In this document: positions 8,696 through 16,030 of the stretch, in pieces | How the letters are laid out: each line of letters starts with the position of its first letter | Position numbering within the stretch: the stretch's first letter is position 1 | Origin: Bacteroidales bacterium UBA1205 | GTDB taxonomy: Bacteria > Bacteroidota > Bacteroidia > Bacteroidales > WCHB1-69 | Length of the DNA stretch: 19,077 nucleotides | NCBI GenBank assembly: GCA_002309615.1 | Contig: DBXT01000010.1 | Location: 1 to 19,077, forward strand | Reading direction: 5' to 3' | Translations under genes and position numbers: made by a program | The notes under the pieces: model-generated | The model's database searches: none | Seen by the model: the letters and a program-made list of their open reading frames with translations, nothing else | Told to the model about the DNA's origin: nothing

Positions 8696-8712
8696 TTTAT
8701 ATGTTGTTAAGT

Positions 8713-9735
8713 TTATAAAGCTTCAAATTGTTTTAAGAACCGCAAGTCGTTTTCAAAAAACAAACGGATATCTTTGGTTTTGTACAATTGTTGGGTAATA
8801 CGTTCCACCCCCATTCCGAAAGCAAAACCGCTATATTCTTCAGGGTTGATACCCATATTGATAAGAACATTGGGATCTACCATACCGCAGCCCAATATTT
8901 CCACCCAACCGGAATATTTGCATAAATTACAGCCTTTGCCTCCGCAAATATCACAGGAGATATCCATTTCGGCAGAAGGTTCGGTAAACGGGAAATATGA
9001 GGGGCGCAAGCGTATGTTGATATGCGAACCGAACATTTCTTTGGCAAAATATTGCAAAGTTTGTTTCATGTCGGCAAAAGACACATTTTTATCTACATAC
9101 AAGCCTTCTATTTGGTGAAACATGCAGTGAGAACGAGCGGTAATAACTTCATTACGAAACACTCTTCCCGGACAAATCACCCTGATGGGAGGACGATGTT
9201 TTTCCATCACTCTTACTTGTATGGAAGAGGTGTGTGTACGTAATGCGATATCAGGATTGGTGGCAACAAAAAACGTGTCTTGCATGTCTCTTGCCGGATG
9301 TTCCGGCGGAAAGTTTAAGGCACTGAACAAATGCCAATCGTCTTCTATTTCAGGACCTTCGGCAATAGTAAAGCCTATTTTTTCAAAAGCATGATATATT
9401 TTTTGTGTTACCACCGATATAGGATGTCGTGCGCCTAATTCTATACTGTTGGCAGGACAAGAAATATCCGTTTCGTTTTTTACATTTACTATAGTGTGGG
9501 CGTCTATTTGGGATTTAAGCATCTCAAATTTTTCCAACACCTTGTTTTTAAGGTTGTTCACATTTTGACCGAAAGCCTTTCTATCTTCTGCCGGTATGGA
9601 ACGTATATTGTCAAAAAGGAGTGTAAGCTCGCCTTTTTTTCCTAAATATTTTAAACGGAACTTGTCCAATTTTTCAAACGAATCCGTTTGAAAAGCTTCA
9701 ATTTCGTGTTGAAGTGCCTCTAATTTCGTGTTCAT
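8713..9735 (-). CDS. pheS: Phenylalanine-tRNA ligase alpha subunit
   Basis: The catalytic alpha subunit of phenylalanyl-tRNA synthetase, which charges tRNA-Phe as an alpha2-beta2 tetramer. The 340-residue length is typical. An N-terminal coiled-coil arm (about 1-85) precedes the class II core: FRNEVITARSHCMFHQIEG is motif 2 with the following region, and GFAFGMGVERI is motif 3. A cysteine cluster CDICGGKGCNLCKYSGW (C-x2-C-x4-C-x2-C) precedes EILGCGMV, as in many bacterial PheS proteins. The beta-subunit gene pheT is not in this window, so the two subunits are encoded apart. The gene sits 7 bases downstream of the cyclophilin gene and 17 upstream of the DUF2723 gene. Confidence 0.98.
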   Translation of the reverse strand: MNTKLEALQHEIEAFQTDSFEKLDKFRLKYLGKKGELTLLFDNIRSIPAEDRKAFGQNVNNLKNKVLEKFEMLKSQIDAHTIVNVKNETDISCPANSIELGARHPISVVTQKIYHAFEKIGFTIAEGPEIEDDWHLFSALNFPPEHPARDMQDTFFVATNPDIALRTHTSSIQVRVMEKHRPPIRVICPGRVFRNEVITARSHCMFHQIEGLYVDKNVSFADMKQTLQYFAKEMFGSHINIRLRPSYFPFTEPSAEMDISCDICGGKGCNLCKYSGWVEILGCGMVDPNVLINMGINPEEYSGFAFGMGVERITQQLYKTKDIRLFFENDLRFLKQFEAL

Positions 9736-9742
9736 TCGTTTG

Positions 9743-10369
9743 TTATTTTTTTACTATTTTCATGGAAATAATACGTACATCTTCTATAGGACGATTAAAT
9801 CTGTCAGTAGCTACTTTTGCTATTTTATCCACTACGTCCAGCCCTTCTATGGTTTCACCAAAAACAGTGTAAGCACCGTCTAAATGAGGGGTTCCTTTGT
9901 CGTTTTGCACGATATAAAATTGTGAACCGGAGGAAGCCCGTTGCGGATTTACATTGTCACCCATACGAGCGGCTGCCAAAGCTCCCTTTTTGTGTTTTAG
10001 GTCAGGGGAAATTTCTGCCGGTATGGTATAATCCGGACCGCCTTTGCCTAACATTACACCGGCAGCGGCATTTTTAGAATCCGGATCACCTCCTTGTATC
10101 ATAAAATTATCTATCACCCTGTGAAACAATAGTCCGTCATAATATCCTTCTTTAACCAGTTTGATGAAATTATCCTTGTGTAAAGGCGTTTCATCGTATA
10201 AGCGGACTTTAATGTCTCCCATGGATGTGCTGATAAGCACTATGGTGTTAGTTGTTTGCATATTTTTTTGTTTTTCTTGAGCGTTTGAGGGTAAAACCAT
10301 ACTTATAGATAATAGAATAAACAACCCGATATGGCTTAAAACGGAATATTTTTGCGTATTCTTATTCAT
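9743..10369 (-). CDS. Exported cyclophilin-type peptidyl-prolyl cis-trans isomerase
   Basis: A 208-residue cyclophilin that catalyses proline isomerisation, probably in the periplasm. The frame extends further upstream, but the ATG at 10369 gives a clean signal peptide (hydrophobic core SHIGLFILLSISMVL, likely cleaved after SNA) and is preferred. Core residues are present: FHRVIDNFMIQGGDP holds the catalytic Arg, Phe and Gln, followed by SGSQFYIVQ and HLDGAYTVFGE. The loop between QGGDP and the core includes a KNAAAG/GKGGPDYTIPAE insertion usual in Bacteroidota members. It is the first gene of the minus-strand run (ppi-pheS-DUF2723). No perfect -7 element was found upstream; a near match, TTATTTTG on the minus strand (10406-10413), is the best candidate. 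Confidence 0.93.
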   Translation of the reverse strand: MNKNTQKYSVLSHIGLFILLSISMVLPSNAQEKQKNMQTTNTIVLISTSMGDIKVRLYDETPLHKDNFIKLVKEGYYDGLLFHRVIDNFMIQGGDPDSKNAAAGVMLGKGGPDYTIPAEISPDLKHKKGALAAARMGDNVNPQRASSGSQFYIVQNDKGTPHLDGAYTVFGETIEGLDVVDKIAKVATDRFNRPIEDVRIISMKIVKK

Positions 10370-10417
10370 CTTTAGATTTTTTTTGTTAGAAAACACATTT
10401 TGTATCAAAATAAAATA

Positions 10418-10425
10418 TATTTTTG
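10418..10425 (+). promoter_or_regulatory. Probable -7 element for the lipoprotein/AsnB-like pair
   Basis: TATTTTTG fits TAnnTTTG and lies 78 bases before the lipoprotein ATG at 10504. A TTTG at 10399-10402 is 15 bases upstream, closer than the usual spacing of about 19-21. The sequence is very AT-rich, so a chance match is possible. Confidence 0.35.
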
Positions 10426-10503
10426 CATCGCAATAATGCAAATTGCAATAATACTAAAAAAATCAATAAAAAAGCGTGTTTCACTAAAAAAAATTTGCGA
10501 ATA

Positions 10504-10875
10504 ATGAAATACAACAGCAAAACATTGGTCATTTTATTAACCTTGGCAACAGTGGCTCTTTGCACTTTTTCTTCTTGCAAAGGCAAAGAATGCACAGGGA
10601 GAGTTTTAATTACTATGGTAGATGCCTCAGGAGCAAGAGTTCCCGTTCCCGAATGTAATGTAGTGTTCGGAGATCCTTCTTTTGCCCCAAATGTATACCG
10701 GGAAGTGGTTACAGATGAAAACGGCAGATATGAAGGTGTGTGGCAAAATGAAGCTTATTTGAAAGTAGAAGCTTCCAAAATGATTAATAGTAAAATGTAT
10801 AAGGGCTCTTCTTCCATTCGCTTGAGTTTGGGAGAAATTACAGAGCAGGAAATTTTGATTAAAGTATCGCAATAG
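10504..10875 (+). CDS. Small lipoprotein with a probable beta-sandwich domain
   Basis: A 123-residue protein. The frame is open from 10423, but the ATG at 10504 is preferred: it gives a signal sequence with a lipobox (CTFSSC, then KGKE), and the earlier codons are low-complexity Asn/Lys. The mature part (VLITMVDASGARVPVPECNV, a VTDENGRYEG turn and later strands) resembles small carboxypeptidase-regulatory-like or transthyretin-like beta domains of Bacteroidota surface proteins. I do not recognise a specific family. It lies 9 bases upstream of the AsnB-like gene and is almost certainly cotranscribed with it, which is the only functional clue. Confidence 0.8.
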   Translation: MKYNSKTLVILLTLATVALCTFSSCKGKECTGRVLITMVDASGARVPVPECNVVFGDPSFAPNVYREVVTDENGRYEGVWQNEAYLKVEASKMINSKMYKGSSSIRLSLGEITEQEILIKVSQ

Positions 10876-10884
10876 CCTATAGTA

Positions 10885-12732
10885 ATGAATTCCTTGTTTG
10901 CTTTTATAGAGCATAATGCGCTATCGCAATCCGTTCGGCAAGTGATAGAGCAAGGTGTAGGCAAACAAACGTTCAAGAATGCCGGCATTGACATATCGTA
11001 TGCCGACACCATAGCAGGCTCCCGAATCGGAATAGGAACGGGAGCCGATGCCGATAGTAAGTTCCAAAAAGCGGAAAACGATCGGTATTTAATTTGTTTT
11101 AGCGGTAAAATATTGTTTAACAGCAATATTCAATCACAGTTGGGCAATGATTACTCTTCAAACAACGATGCTCAAAACGTACTCTTGCTGTACCAACAAA
11201 ATCAAACGCAAATATTTTCATTGTTACAAGGATATTGGTCGCTTGTTATATGGGATAAATCCACCTGTACTTTAATGGCGGCGAAAGACCATTTCGGCAA
11301 CCAGCCTTTGTATTATTTTCAAAATGATCATACTCTCGGCATTGCTTCCCAGGCAAAAGCTTTGTATGCTGTGTTTCCGCAGAGCCGCACATTGAATGCA
11401 GAAACCATAGGCAGTTATCTCGGTGCGGGAAATATATTTACCCGTATGCAGCAATTTTTTTCTGATATACATTCCCTGCCCCCGTCTCATTTTTTGCAGT
11501 ATAATCTCCATACGCGGCAATTGCAAGTACAGGCATATTACACTTTGCCTTTCAAAGCATGCACCGCTCCTTACAATGAATACGAAGAGCCTTATTTTGC
11601 TGATAATTTGCGTCAACAAGTAATAGACACCGTGAAAACCGTTTTTGCCGGCCGGTCTTCTATGGCCATAGATCTCAGCGGTGGATTGGGCAGCACTACC
11701 ATAGCATGTGTGGCACATCAATTTTGTCCCGAAACATCCCTTACGGCTTTTACATTAGTAAACCATGAAGGTGGAGGAGAATCTCTATGGGCTGAAAAAA
11801 CGGCTCAAGCCGTTAACGCAAAATGGGTTGAGGTGCCGTGCTCGGCCCAAAACATAATAGACGAAATGCAAGATGTGATAAATGCCCAAGGCATACCTTT
11901 GTTCAACATGAGCACCATTGCCCGATATAAAATGGTACAAAGCGCTCATGAACATGGTTTTAACAGCATAGTGAATGGTCAGGGTTCCGATGAAATGTTG
12001 GCGGGTTATGCGTTTTTCTTTCTGCCGTTCTTGCATTTTTTGCGTTCACAATGGTTGATAAAAGATTATTTTCGTGAAATCATACACTCAGGCAATTCCT
12101 CTTTGCGTATCAAAGATTTGGCGTTATGGAAACTAAAGGAAAAAGCTAAACAATATTATTTCTCTTCTGAAAGGCTTTTGAAAAAAAACAATCCCGTAGC
12201 CTATCAAAGTATAGTCAATCAATCATATCACACCCTTAAAGATAAGGATAATTCCAAAATAGTGCTCAATGAATATTTGTATGAGTATTATACCCGATAC
12301 CTGCCCTGTGTTTTGAGATGGGACGTCTGTGCTGCATCTTCATTCAATCTGGAATGTATTATGCCGTTTGCTTGTAGTACCGATTTGGCAGAATATGTGT
12401 TTCAAATTCCGTCTACCCAAAAAATACACAGCGGCTGGAACAAATATATGCTTCGCAGAGCCATGATAGGGCTGGTTCCCGATGAAATATTGTGGAAAAA
12501 AGAAAAATCAGGATTTTATATTTCTGAAAAACAGTGGTATGAAAAATTAGAACCTTTATTTAAAACTTACATCTCCGAGCAGTCTTCCGATGAGCATATC
12601 CTTTTAGATCCTGTTCTTAATCAATGGGAAAATCAATATAGACAAAATATTCATTTTCGCAGATTTGCTTTCAGAGTATATGCTTATTTACAATGGAGAA
12701 ATTGGTTGCAAAAATTAACGGAAAATAATTAA
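10885..12732 (+). CDS. Asparagine-synthetase-B-like protein with eroded catalytic motifs
   Basis: A 615-residue protein with the full two-domain layout of class II amidotransferase plus asparagine synthase (AsnB, TIGR01536-type length). Landmarks: KDHFGNQPLYY (134-144, the family's RDRxGxxPLYY), SGGLGS (265-270), GQGSDEMLAGY (365-375) and the C-terminal KKEKSGF. Key residues are missing. It starts MNSLF rather than MCGI, so the glutaminase cysteine is absent; no HRGPD motif or NGE/N loop is seen; the ATP loop SGGxDS has Gly269 for Asp; and the normally well conserved DRNSM...ExRxPFLD stretch reads DVCAASS...ECIMPFACS. Glutamine-dependent asparagine synthesis is therefore unlikely. It may be a pseudoenzyme, or an ATP-dependent peptide-modifying relative (lasso-type cyclases also lack Cys2), but no leader peptidase or precursor gene is adjacent. 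The reading frame is intact, so selection seems to preserve it. Confidence 0.85.
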   Translation: MNSLFAFIEHNALSQSVRQVIEQGVGKQTFKNAGIDISYADTIAGSRIGIGTGADADSKFQKAENDRYLICFSGKILFNSNIQSQLGNDYSSNNDAQNVLLLYQQNQTQIFSLLQGYWSLVIWDKSTCTLMAAKDHFGNQPLYYFQNDHTLGIASQAKALYAVFPQSRTLNAETIGSYLGAGNIFTRMQQFFSDIHSLPPSHFLQYNLHTRQLQVQAYYTLPFKACTAPYNEYEEPYFADNLRQQVIDTVKTVFAGRSSMAIDLSGGLGSTTIACVAHQFCPETSLTAFTLVNHEGGGESLWAEKTAQAVNAKWVEVPCSAQNIIDEMQDVINAQGIPLFNMSTIARYKMVQSAHEHGFNSIVNGQGSDEMLAGYAFFFLPFLHFLRSQWLIKDYFREIIHSGNSSLRIKDLALWKLKEKAKQYYFSSERLLKKNNPVAYQSIVNQSYHTLKDKDNSKIVLNEYLYEYYTRYLPCVLRWDVCAASSFNLECIMPFACSTDLAEYVFQIPSTQKIHSGWNKYMLRRAMIGLVPDEILWKKEKSGFYISEKQWYEKLEPLFKTYISEQSSDEHILLDPVLNQWENQYRQNIHFRRFAFRVYAYLQWRNWLQKLTENN

Positions 12733-12824
12733 AATATTTGTTACCAATTATTTATTCTCTTTAATTGTTAATAATTTTTATCAGCAATTTTCAAAAAACA
12801 AAATAGAAGCAACAGCATTTTTTA

Positions 12825-12856
12825 TTCAATTTTATTTTCAACAAATAAAAATTGAA
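12825..12856. repeat. Imperfect AT-rich inverted repeat upstream of purA
   Basis: TTCAATTTTATTT (12825-12837) pairs with AAATAAAAATTGAA (12843-12856) apart from one bulged base, leaving a 5-base loop. All but two pairs are A-T, so it is weak as a terminator. It lies 37 bases upstream of the purA -7 element, where a regulator could bind, but this is speculative and chance is possible in such AT-rich DNA. Confidence 0.3.
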
Positions 12857-12893
12857 CATTTGTGTTTGCTGCTAATATGTGAGAAAAAAATGT

Positions 12894-12901
12894 TATCTTT
12901 G
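12894..12901 (+). promoter_or_regulatory. -7 element for purA
   Basis: TATCTTTG matches TAnnTTTG exactly and ends 54 bases before the purA ATG. A TTTG at 12865-12868 lies 25 bases upstream, somewhat further than usual. The intergenic position supports the call and would make purA the first gene of a plus-strand operon. Confidence 0.6.
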
Positions 12902-12955
12902 TAGATTCTTATTTTTAAATTTTGTTTATAAATTATTTAAAACAAACCATAACAA

Positions 12956-14227
12956 ATGAAAGTAGATGTTTTGCTCGGACTGCAATGGGGTGATGAAGGT
13001 AAAGGAAAAATAGTGGACGTTCTTACTCCTGAATATGACATTATAGCTCGTTTTCAAGGGGGGCCCAATGCCGGTCACACTTTAAACTTTGAAGGAAAAA
13101 AAGTGGTATTGCATACCATTCCTTCCGGTATATTTCGCAAAAATAGCATAAACATTATAGGCAACGGGGTAATTATAGACCCCTATATAATGCTCAACGA
13201 GGAAATAAAAACCATTCAAAGCCTTACGGATGTAAAATCCAAATTATATATTTCCGAAAAAGCACATTTAATATTGCCCACACACCGTTGGTTGGACTAT
13301 GCCAACGAAAGTCTGTTGGGTAAAAACAAGATAGGTTCCACCCTTAAAGGCATAGGGCCTACCTATACCGACAAGGTTCGTCGTTGCGGTATCAGGGTGG
13401 GAGATTTGTTTTTACCGGATTTCAAAAGCAAATATCAGGCTCTTCGTGACAGGCATTTGCAACAAATAGCCGATATGGGTTTTGATATTAATGCAATTCA
13501 ATTAGGCAACAAATCTTTTTCCGAATATGAACAGTTATGGTTGGAAGCAGCAGAGGAGTTGAAACAATATCATGTATGTTCCACGGAATATATTATCAAC
13601 AAGGCTTTAGCCGAAGGTAAAAAAGTGTTGGCGGAAGGGGCACAAGGCAGTTTGTTGGATGTAGAATTCGGGTCGTATCCTTTTGTTACCTCTTCATGTA
13701 CCATTACGGCAGGTGTTTGTGCCGGTTTGGGTGTGGCGCCCAATAAAATAGGAAAAGTTTACGGTTTGTTTAAAGCATATTGTACGCGTGTAGGCGAAGG
13801 GCCTTTCCCTACAGAGTTGTTTGATGCCACAGGCGAAGAACTTAGACAAAAAGGCGGGGAATTCGGAAGCACCACCGGTCGCCCCCGTCGTTGCGGATGG
13901 TTGGATTTGCCTTATTTACGTTATGCCTGTATGCTTGACGGCGTTACAGAGTTGATAATGATGAAAGCCGATGTGCTTAATGGTTTTGACGAATTGAAAG
14001 TATGCACTTCGTATTCCTATAATGGACGTATAATAGATGAAATTCCTTTTGACCCGCAAGCAAAACTGATACCTCAATATCAAACGCTTAAAGGATGGAA
14101 CAATATAGAGAATAACATTTTGCCCGATACGCTCAAACAATATATAGCTTATATAGAGCAATATTTGAATTTAAAAATCAAATTAGTATCGGTAGGTCCC
14201 GATAGAAAAGAAAATATAGAACTCTAA
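12956..14227 (+). CDS. purA: Adenylosuccinate synthetase
   Basis: Catalyses the GTP-dependent joining of aspartate to IMP, the first committed step to AMP. The 423-residue length is standard. Diagnostic motifs: GLQWGDEGKGK (8-18, GTP-binding P-loop with catalytic Asp13), GGPNAGHT (35-42, with catalytic His41), GSTLKGIGPTY, and the C-terminal GSTTGRPRRCGW loop that binds aspartate. All appear intact. It is the first gene after a promoter-bearing gap; a LolD-type ATPase gene follows after 12 bases, implying cotranscription with unrelated envelope genes. Confidence 0.98.
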   Translation: MKVDVLLGLQWGDEGKGKIVDVLTPEYDIIARFQGGPNAGHTLNFEGKKVVLHTIPSGIFRKNSINIIGNGVIIDPYIMLNEEIKTIQSLTDVKSKLYISEKAHLILPTHRWLDYANESLLGKNKIGSTLKGIGPTYTDKVRRCGIRVGDLFLPDFKSKYQALRDRHLQQIADMGFDINAIQLGNKSFSEYEQLWLEAAEELKQYHVCSTEYIINKALAEGKKVLAEGAQGSLLDVEFGSYPFVTSSCTITAGVCAGLGVAPNKIGKVYGLFKAYCTRVGEGPFPTELFDATGEELRQKGGEFGSTTGRPRRCGWLDLPYLRYACMLDGVTELIMMKADVLNGFDELKVCTSYSYNGRIIDEIPFDPQAKLIPQYQTLKGWNNIENNILPDTLKQYIAYIEQYLNLKIKLVSVGPDRKENIEL

Positions 14228-14239
14228 TTATAGTTATAA

Positions 14240-14893
14240 TTGATGATAACCGCTACCAATATTACCAAGTCGTACGGAAATTTGAAGGTGCTTAAAAATA
14301 TTAATTTAGAAGTATCTAAAGAAGAAATTGTATGTTTGGTAGGGGCTTCGGGGGCAGGCAAATCCACTTTGTTGCATATACTCGGAGCATTGGACAAGCC
14401 GGATACGGGAAAGGTGATCATTAATGGCAACGATATCTTTTCCATGACGGATAAAAATTTGTCTCTTTTTCGCAATCAGCAAATAGGCTTTGTGTTTCAA
14501 TTCCATCATTTATTGCCTGAATTCACGGCCTTGGAAAACATTTGTTTGCCCGCTCTTATAGGAGGAATGACAAAAAAACAGGCCGAACAAAAGGCTTATC
14601 AAATATTGGAGATATTTAATCTTACCTCCCGTGCCGAACACAAACCATCCGAACTTTCGGGAGGGGAGCAGCAAAGAATAGCTATAGCTCGGGCGCTTAT
14701 CAACCAGCCGGCGGTGGTGTTCGCAGACGAGCCTTCGGGCAATTTGGATTCGGTGAATGCAGGAGAATTGCATCAACTTTTTGTTCAATTAAGGAACACA
14801 CTGCACCAAACATTTGTAATAGTCACCCACAACGATTCCTTGGTGTCTATGGCCGACAGAGTATTGCAAATAAAAGACGGCATTATTATTTAA
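14240..14893 (+). CDS. lolD: LolD-type ABC transporter ATPase (lipoprotein release)
   Basis: A 217-residue cytoplasmic ABC ATPase. Motifs: Walker A GASGAGKST (35-43), Q-loop in FVFQFHHLLPEFTALEN (the FHHLLPxFTALEN stretch is characteristic of LolD), signature LSGGEQQR (139-146), Walker B VVFADE (159-164) and the switch histidine 197. LolD powers LolCE, which extracts lipoproteins from the inner membrane for passage to the outer membrane. The signature differs from the LSGGERRR of LptB, so LolD is favoured over LptB. No LolC/E-type permease is in the window; the next gene is a LptF/G-type permease. The start could be the first or second Met (14240 or 14243). MacB/FtsE-like ATPases of the same subfamily remain an alternative. 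Confidence 0.88.
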   Translation: MMITATNITKSYGNLKVLKNINLEVSKEEIVCLVGASGAGKSTLLHILGALDKPDTGKVIINGNDIFSMTDKNLSLFRNQQIGFVFQFHHLLPEFTALENICLPALIGGMTKKQAEQKAYQILEIFNLTSRAEHKPSELSGGEQQRIAIARALINQPAVVFADEPSGNLDSVNAGELHQLFVQLRNTLHQTFVIVTHNDSLVSMADRVLQIKDGIII

Positions 14894-14912
14894 ACAATAA
14901 TTTTATTCCACC

Positions 14913-16001
14913 ATGGATTTAAAACCGAAATTGTTGGACCTTTATATCATCAAAAAGTTTTTGGGTTCTTTTATTACCGTAATAGTTCTTATCATCTTGG
15001 TGGTGGTGGTGATAGATTTGGCGGAGAACATACAAGATTTTTTGGATGGCAAGGCACCGGTAAAAGATATTATTTTCGGTTATTATTTTAATTTTATACC
15101 TTATTTTGTGAATATGTTCAGCCCGTTATTCACTTTTGTGGCTGTTATTTATTTTACCTCCCGGCTTTCGGTTAATTCCGAAATAGTAGCCATGCTCAAT
15201 GCGGGTCTTAGTTTTTATCGCTTGATGGTTCCCTATATCATCTCGGCTGTTTTTATAGGAATACTCTCTTTTTATCTCACCAATTTTTTGATTCCGCAAA
15301 CGGCCAAAGGGATGATGGAATTTAAAGAAAAGTATGTATCCAAGCAGGTGAGAAGCAAAGAAATAGACAATCATATTAAACTCAACGACAGCACCTATGC
15401 TTACGTGCATTATTGGGACAACAGCAATCTTGTAGGCTATAGTTTTTGGTATGAAACCTTTAACGACGAAGGAGTAAGTTACAAACTCAGCGCCCAGGCC
15501 ATCATGTGGGATACCGTTAACAACAAGTGGAATTTGGGAGATTATACCATACGTCGTTTTAAAGGAAACCAAGAGGAAATCACAGTCGGAGGATGGAAAG
15601 ACACCACCTTACCTGTGCAAATAAGCGATTTTGTATATGTTCGGGAAGGGGTTGCTCTAATGAATTACAAAGAAATACGTCAGTTTATAACAGAAGAAAA
15701 AGCCAAGGGCTCGTCTATGATAAAAAGTTATGAATTTGAAAAGCAAAGGAGACTTGCTTTTCCTTTTTCCACCATCATTCTTACCATAGTCGGGCTTTGT
15801 GTGTCCAGTCGCAAATCAAGGCAGGGCATGGGTTTGCACCTCCTCATGGGATTGGTAATAACCTTTTCTTTCATCATGCTGATGCAAATCACTCAAATGT
15901 TTTCCATTTATGGAGGTTTTTCTGCCTTCTGGGCAGCGTGGACGCCTAATTTCTTTTATACCGCTTTATGCATATTATTGGTAATTTATACCCCCAAATA
16001 A
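14913..16001 (+). CDS. LptF/LptG (YjgP/YjgQ) family permease
   Basis: A 362-residue inner-membrane protein of the LptF/LptG family, whose members form the membrane part of the LptB2FG complex that extracts lipopolysaccharide. The N-terminus (LLDLYIIKKFLGSFI) and following helix match the family start, then helices near residues 14-36, 55-75 and 98-122, a periplasmic beta-jellyroll region (about 130-265) and three C-terminal helices (about 285-360). LptF and LptG cannot be told apart by eye, so no symbol is given. It lies 19 bases after the LolD-type gene and 29 before an exported protein gene, in one probable transcript. Confidence 0.92.
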   Translation: MDLKPKLLDLYIIKKFLGSFITVIVLIILVVVVIDLAENIQDFLDGKAPVKDIIFGYYFNFIPYFVNMFSPLFTFVAVIYFTSRLSVNSEIVAMLNAGLSFYRLMVPYIISAVFIGILSFYLTNFLIPQTAKGMMEFKEKYVSKQVRSKEIDNHIKLNDSTYAYVHYWDNSNLVGYSFWYETFNDEGVSYKLSAQAIMWDTVNNKWNLGDYTIRRFKGNQEEITVGGWKDTTLPVQISDFVYVREGVALMNYKEIRQFITEEKAKGSSMIKSYEFEKQRRLAFPFSTIILTIVGLCVSSRKSRQGMGLHLLMGLVITFSFIMLMQITQMFSIYGGFSAFWAAWTPNFFYTALCILLVIYTPK

Positions 16002-16030
16002 ATATTTAACACGCTTATATTCATGCTTTT

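Larger units (their letters stand above)
12733..12955. other. AT-rich intergenic gap before purA
   Basis: This 223-base non-coding stretch is the longest gene-free interval in the window. It holds two weak inverted repeats: AATTATT/AATAATT (12746-12752 with 12770-12776, followed by TTTAT), possibly a poor terminator for the AsnB-like gene, and a longer imperfect pair at 12825-12856. The purA -7 element lies near its right end. No RNA gene or recognisable riboswitch was seen. Confidence 0.6.

Noticed and set aside
10370..10441. Longer N-terminus for the cyclophilin starting at 10441
   Set aside because: The extra 24 residues precede a complete signal peptide and come from the AT-rich intergenic region; the start at 10369 fits export better.
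10504..12732. A lasso peptide biosynthetic cluster
   Set aside because: The AsnB-like protein lacks the ATP-loop Asp kept by lasso cyclases, and no precursor peptide, leader-binding protein, leader peptidase or export ABC transporter is adjacent.
13916..14788. Minus-strand open frames across purA and lolD
   Set aside because: Shadows of highly conserved plus-strand genes with no domain of their own.
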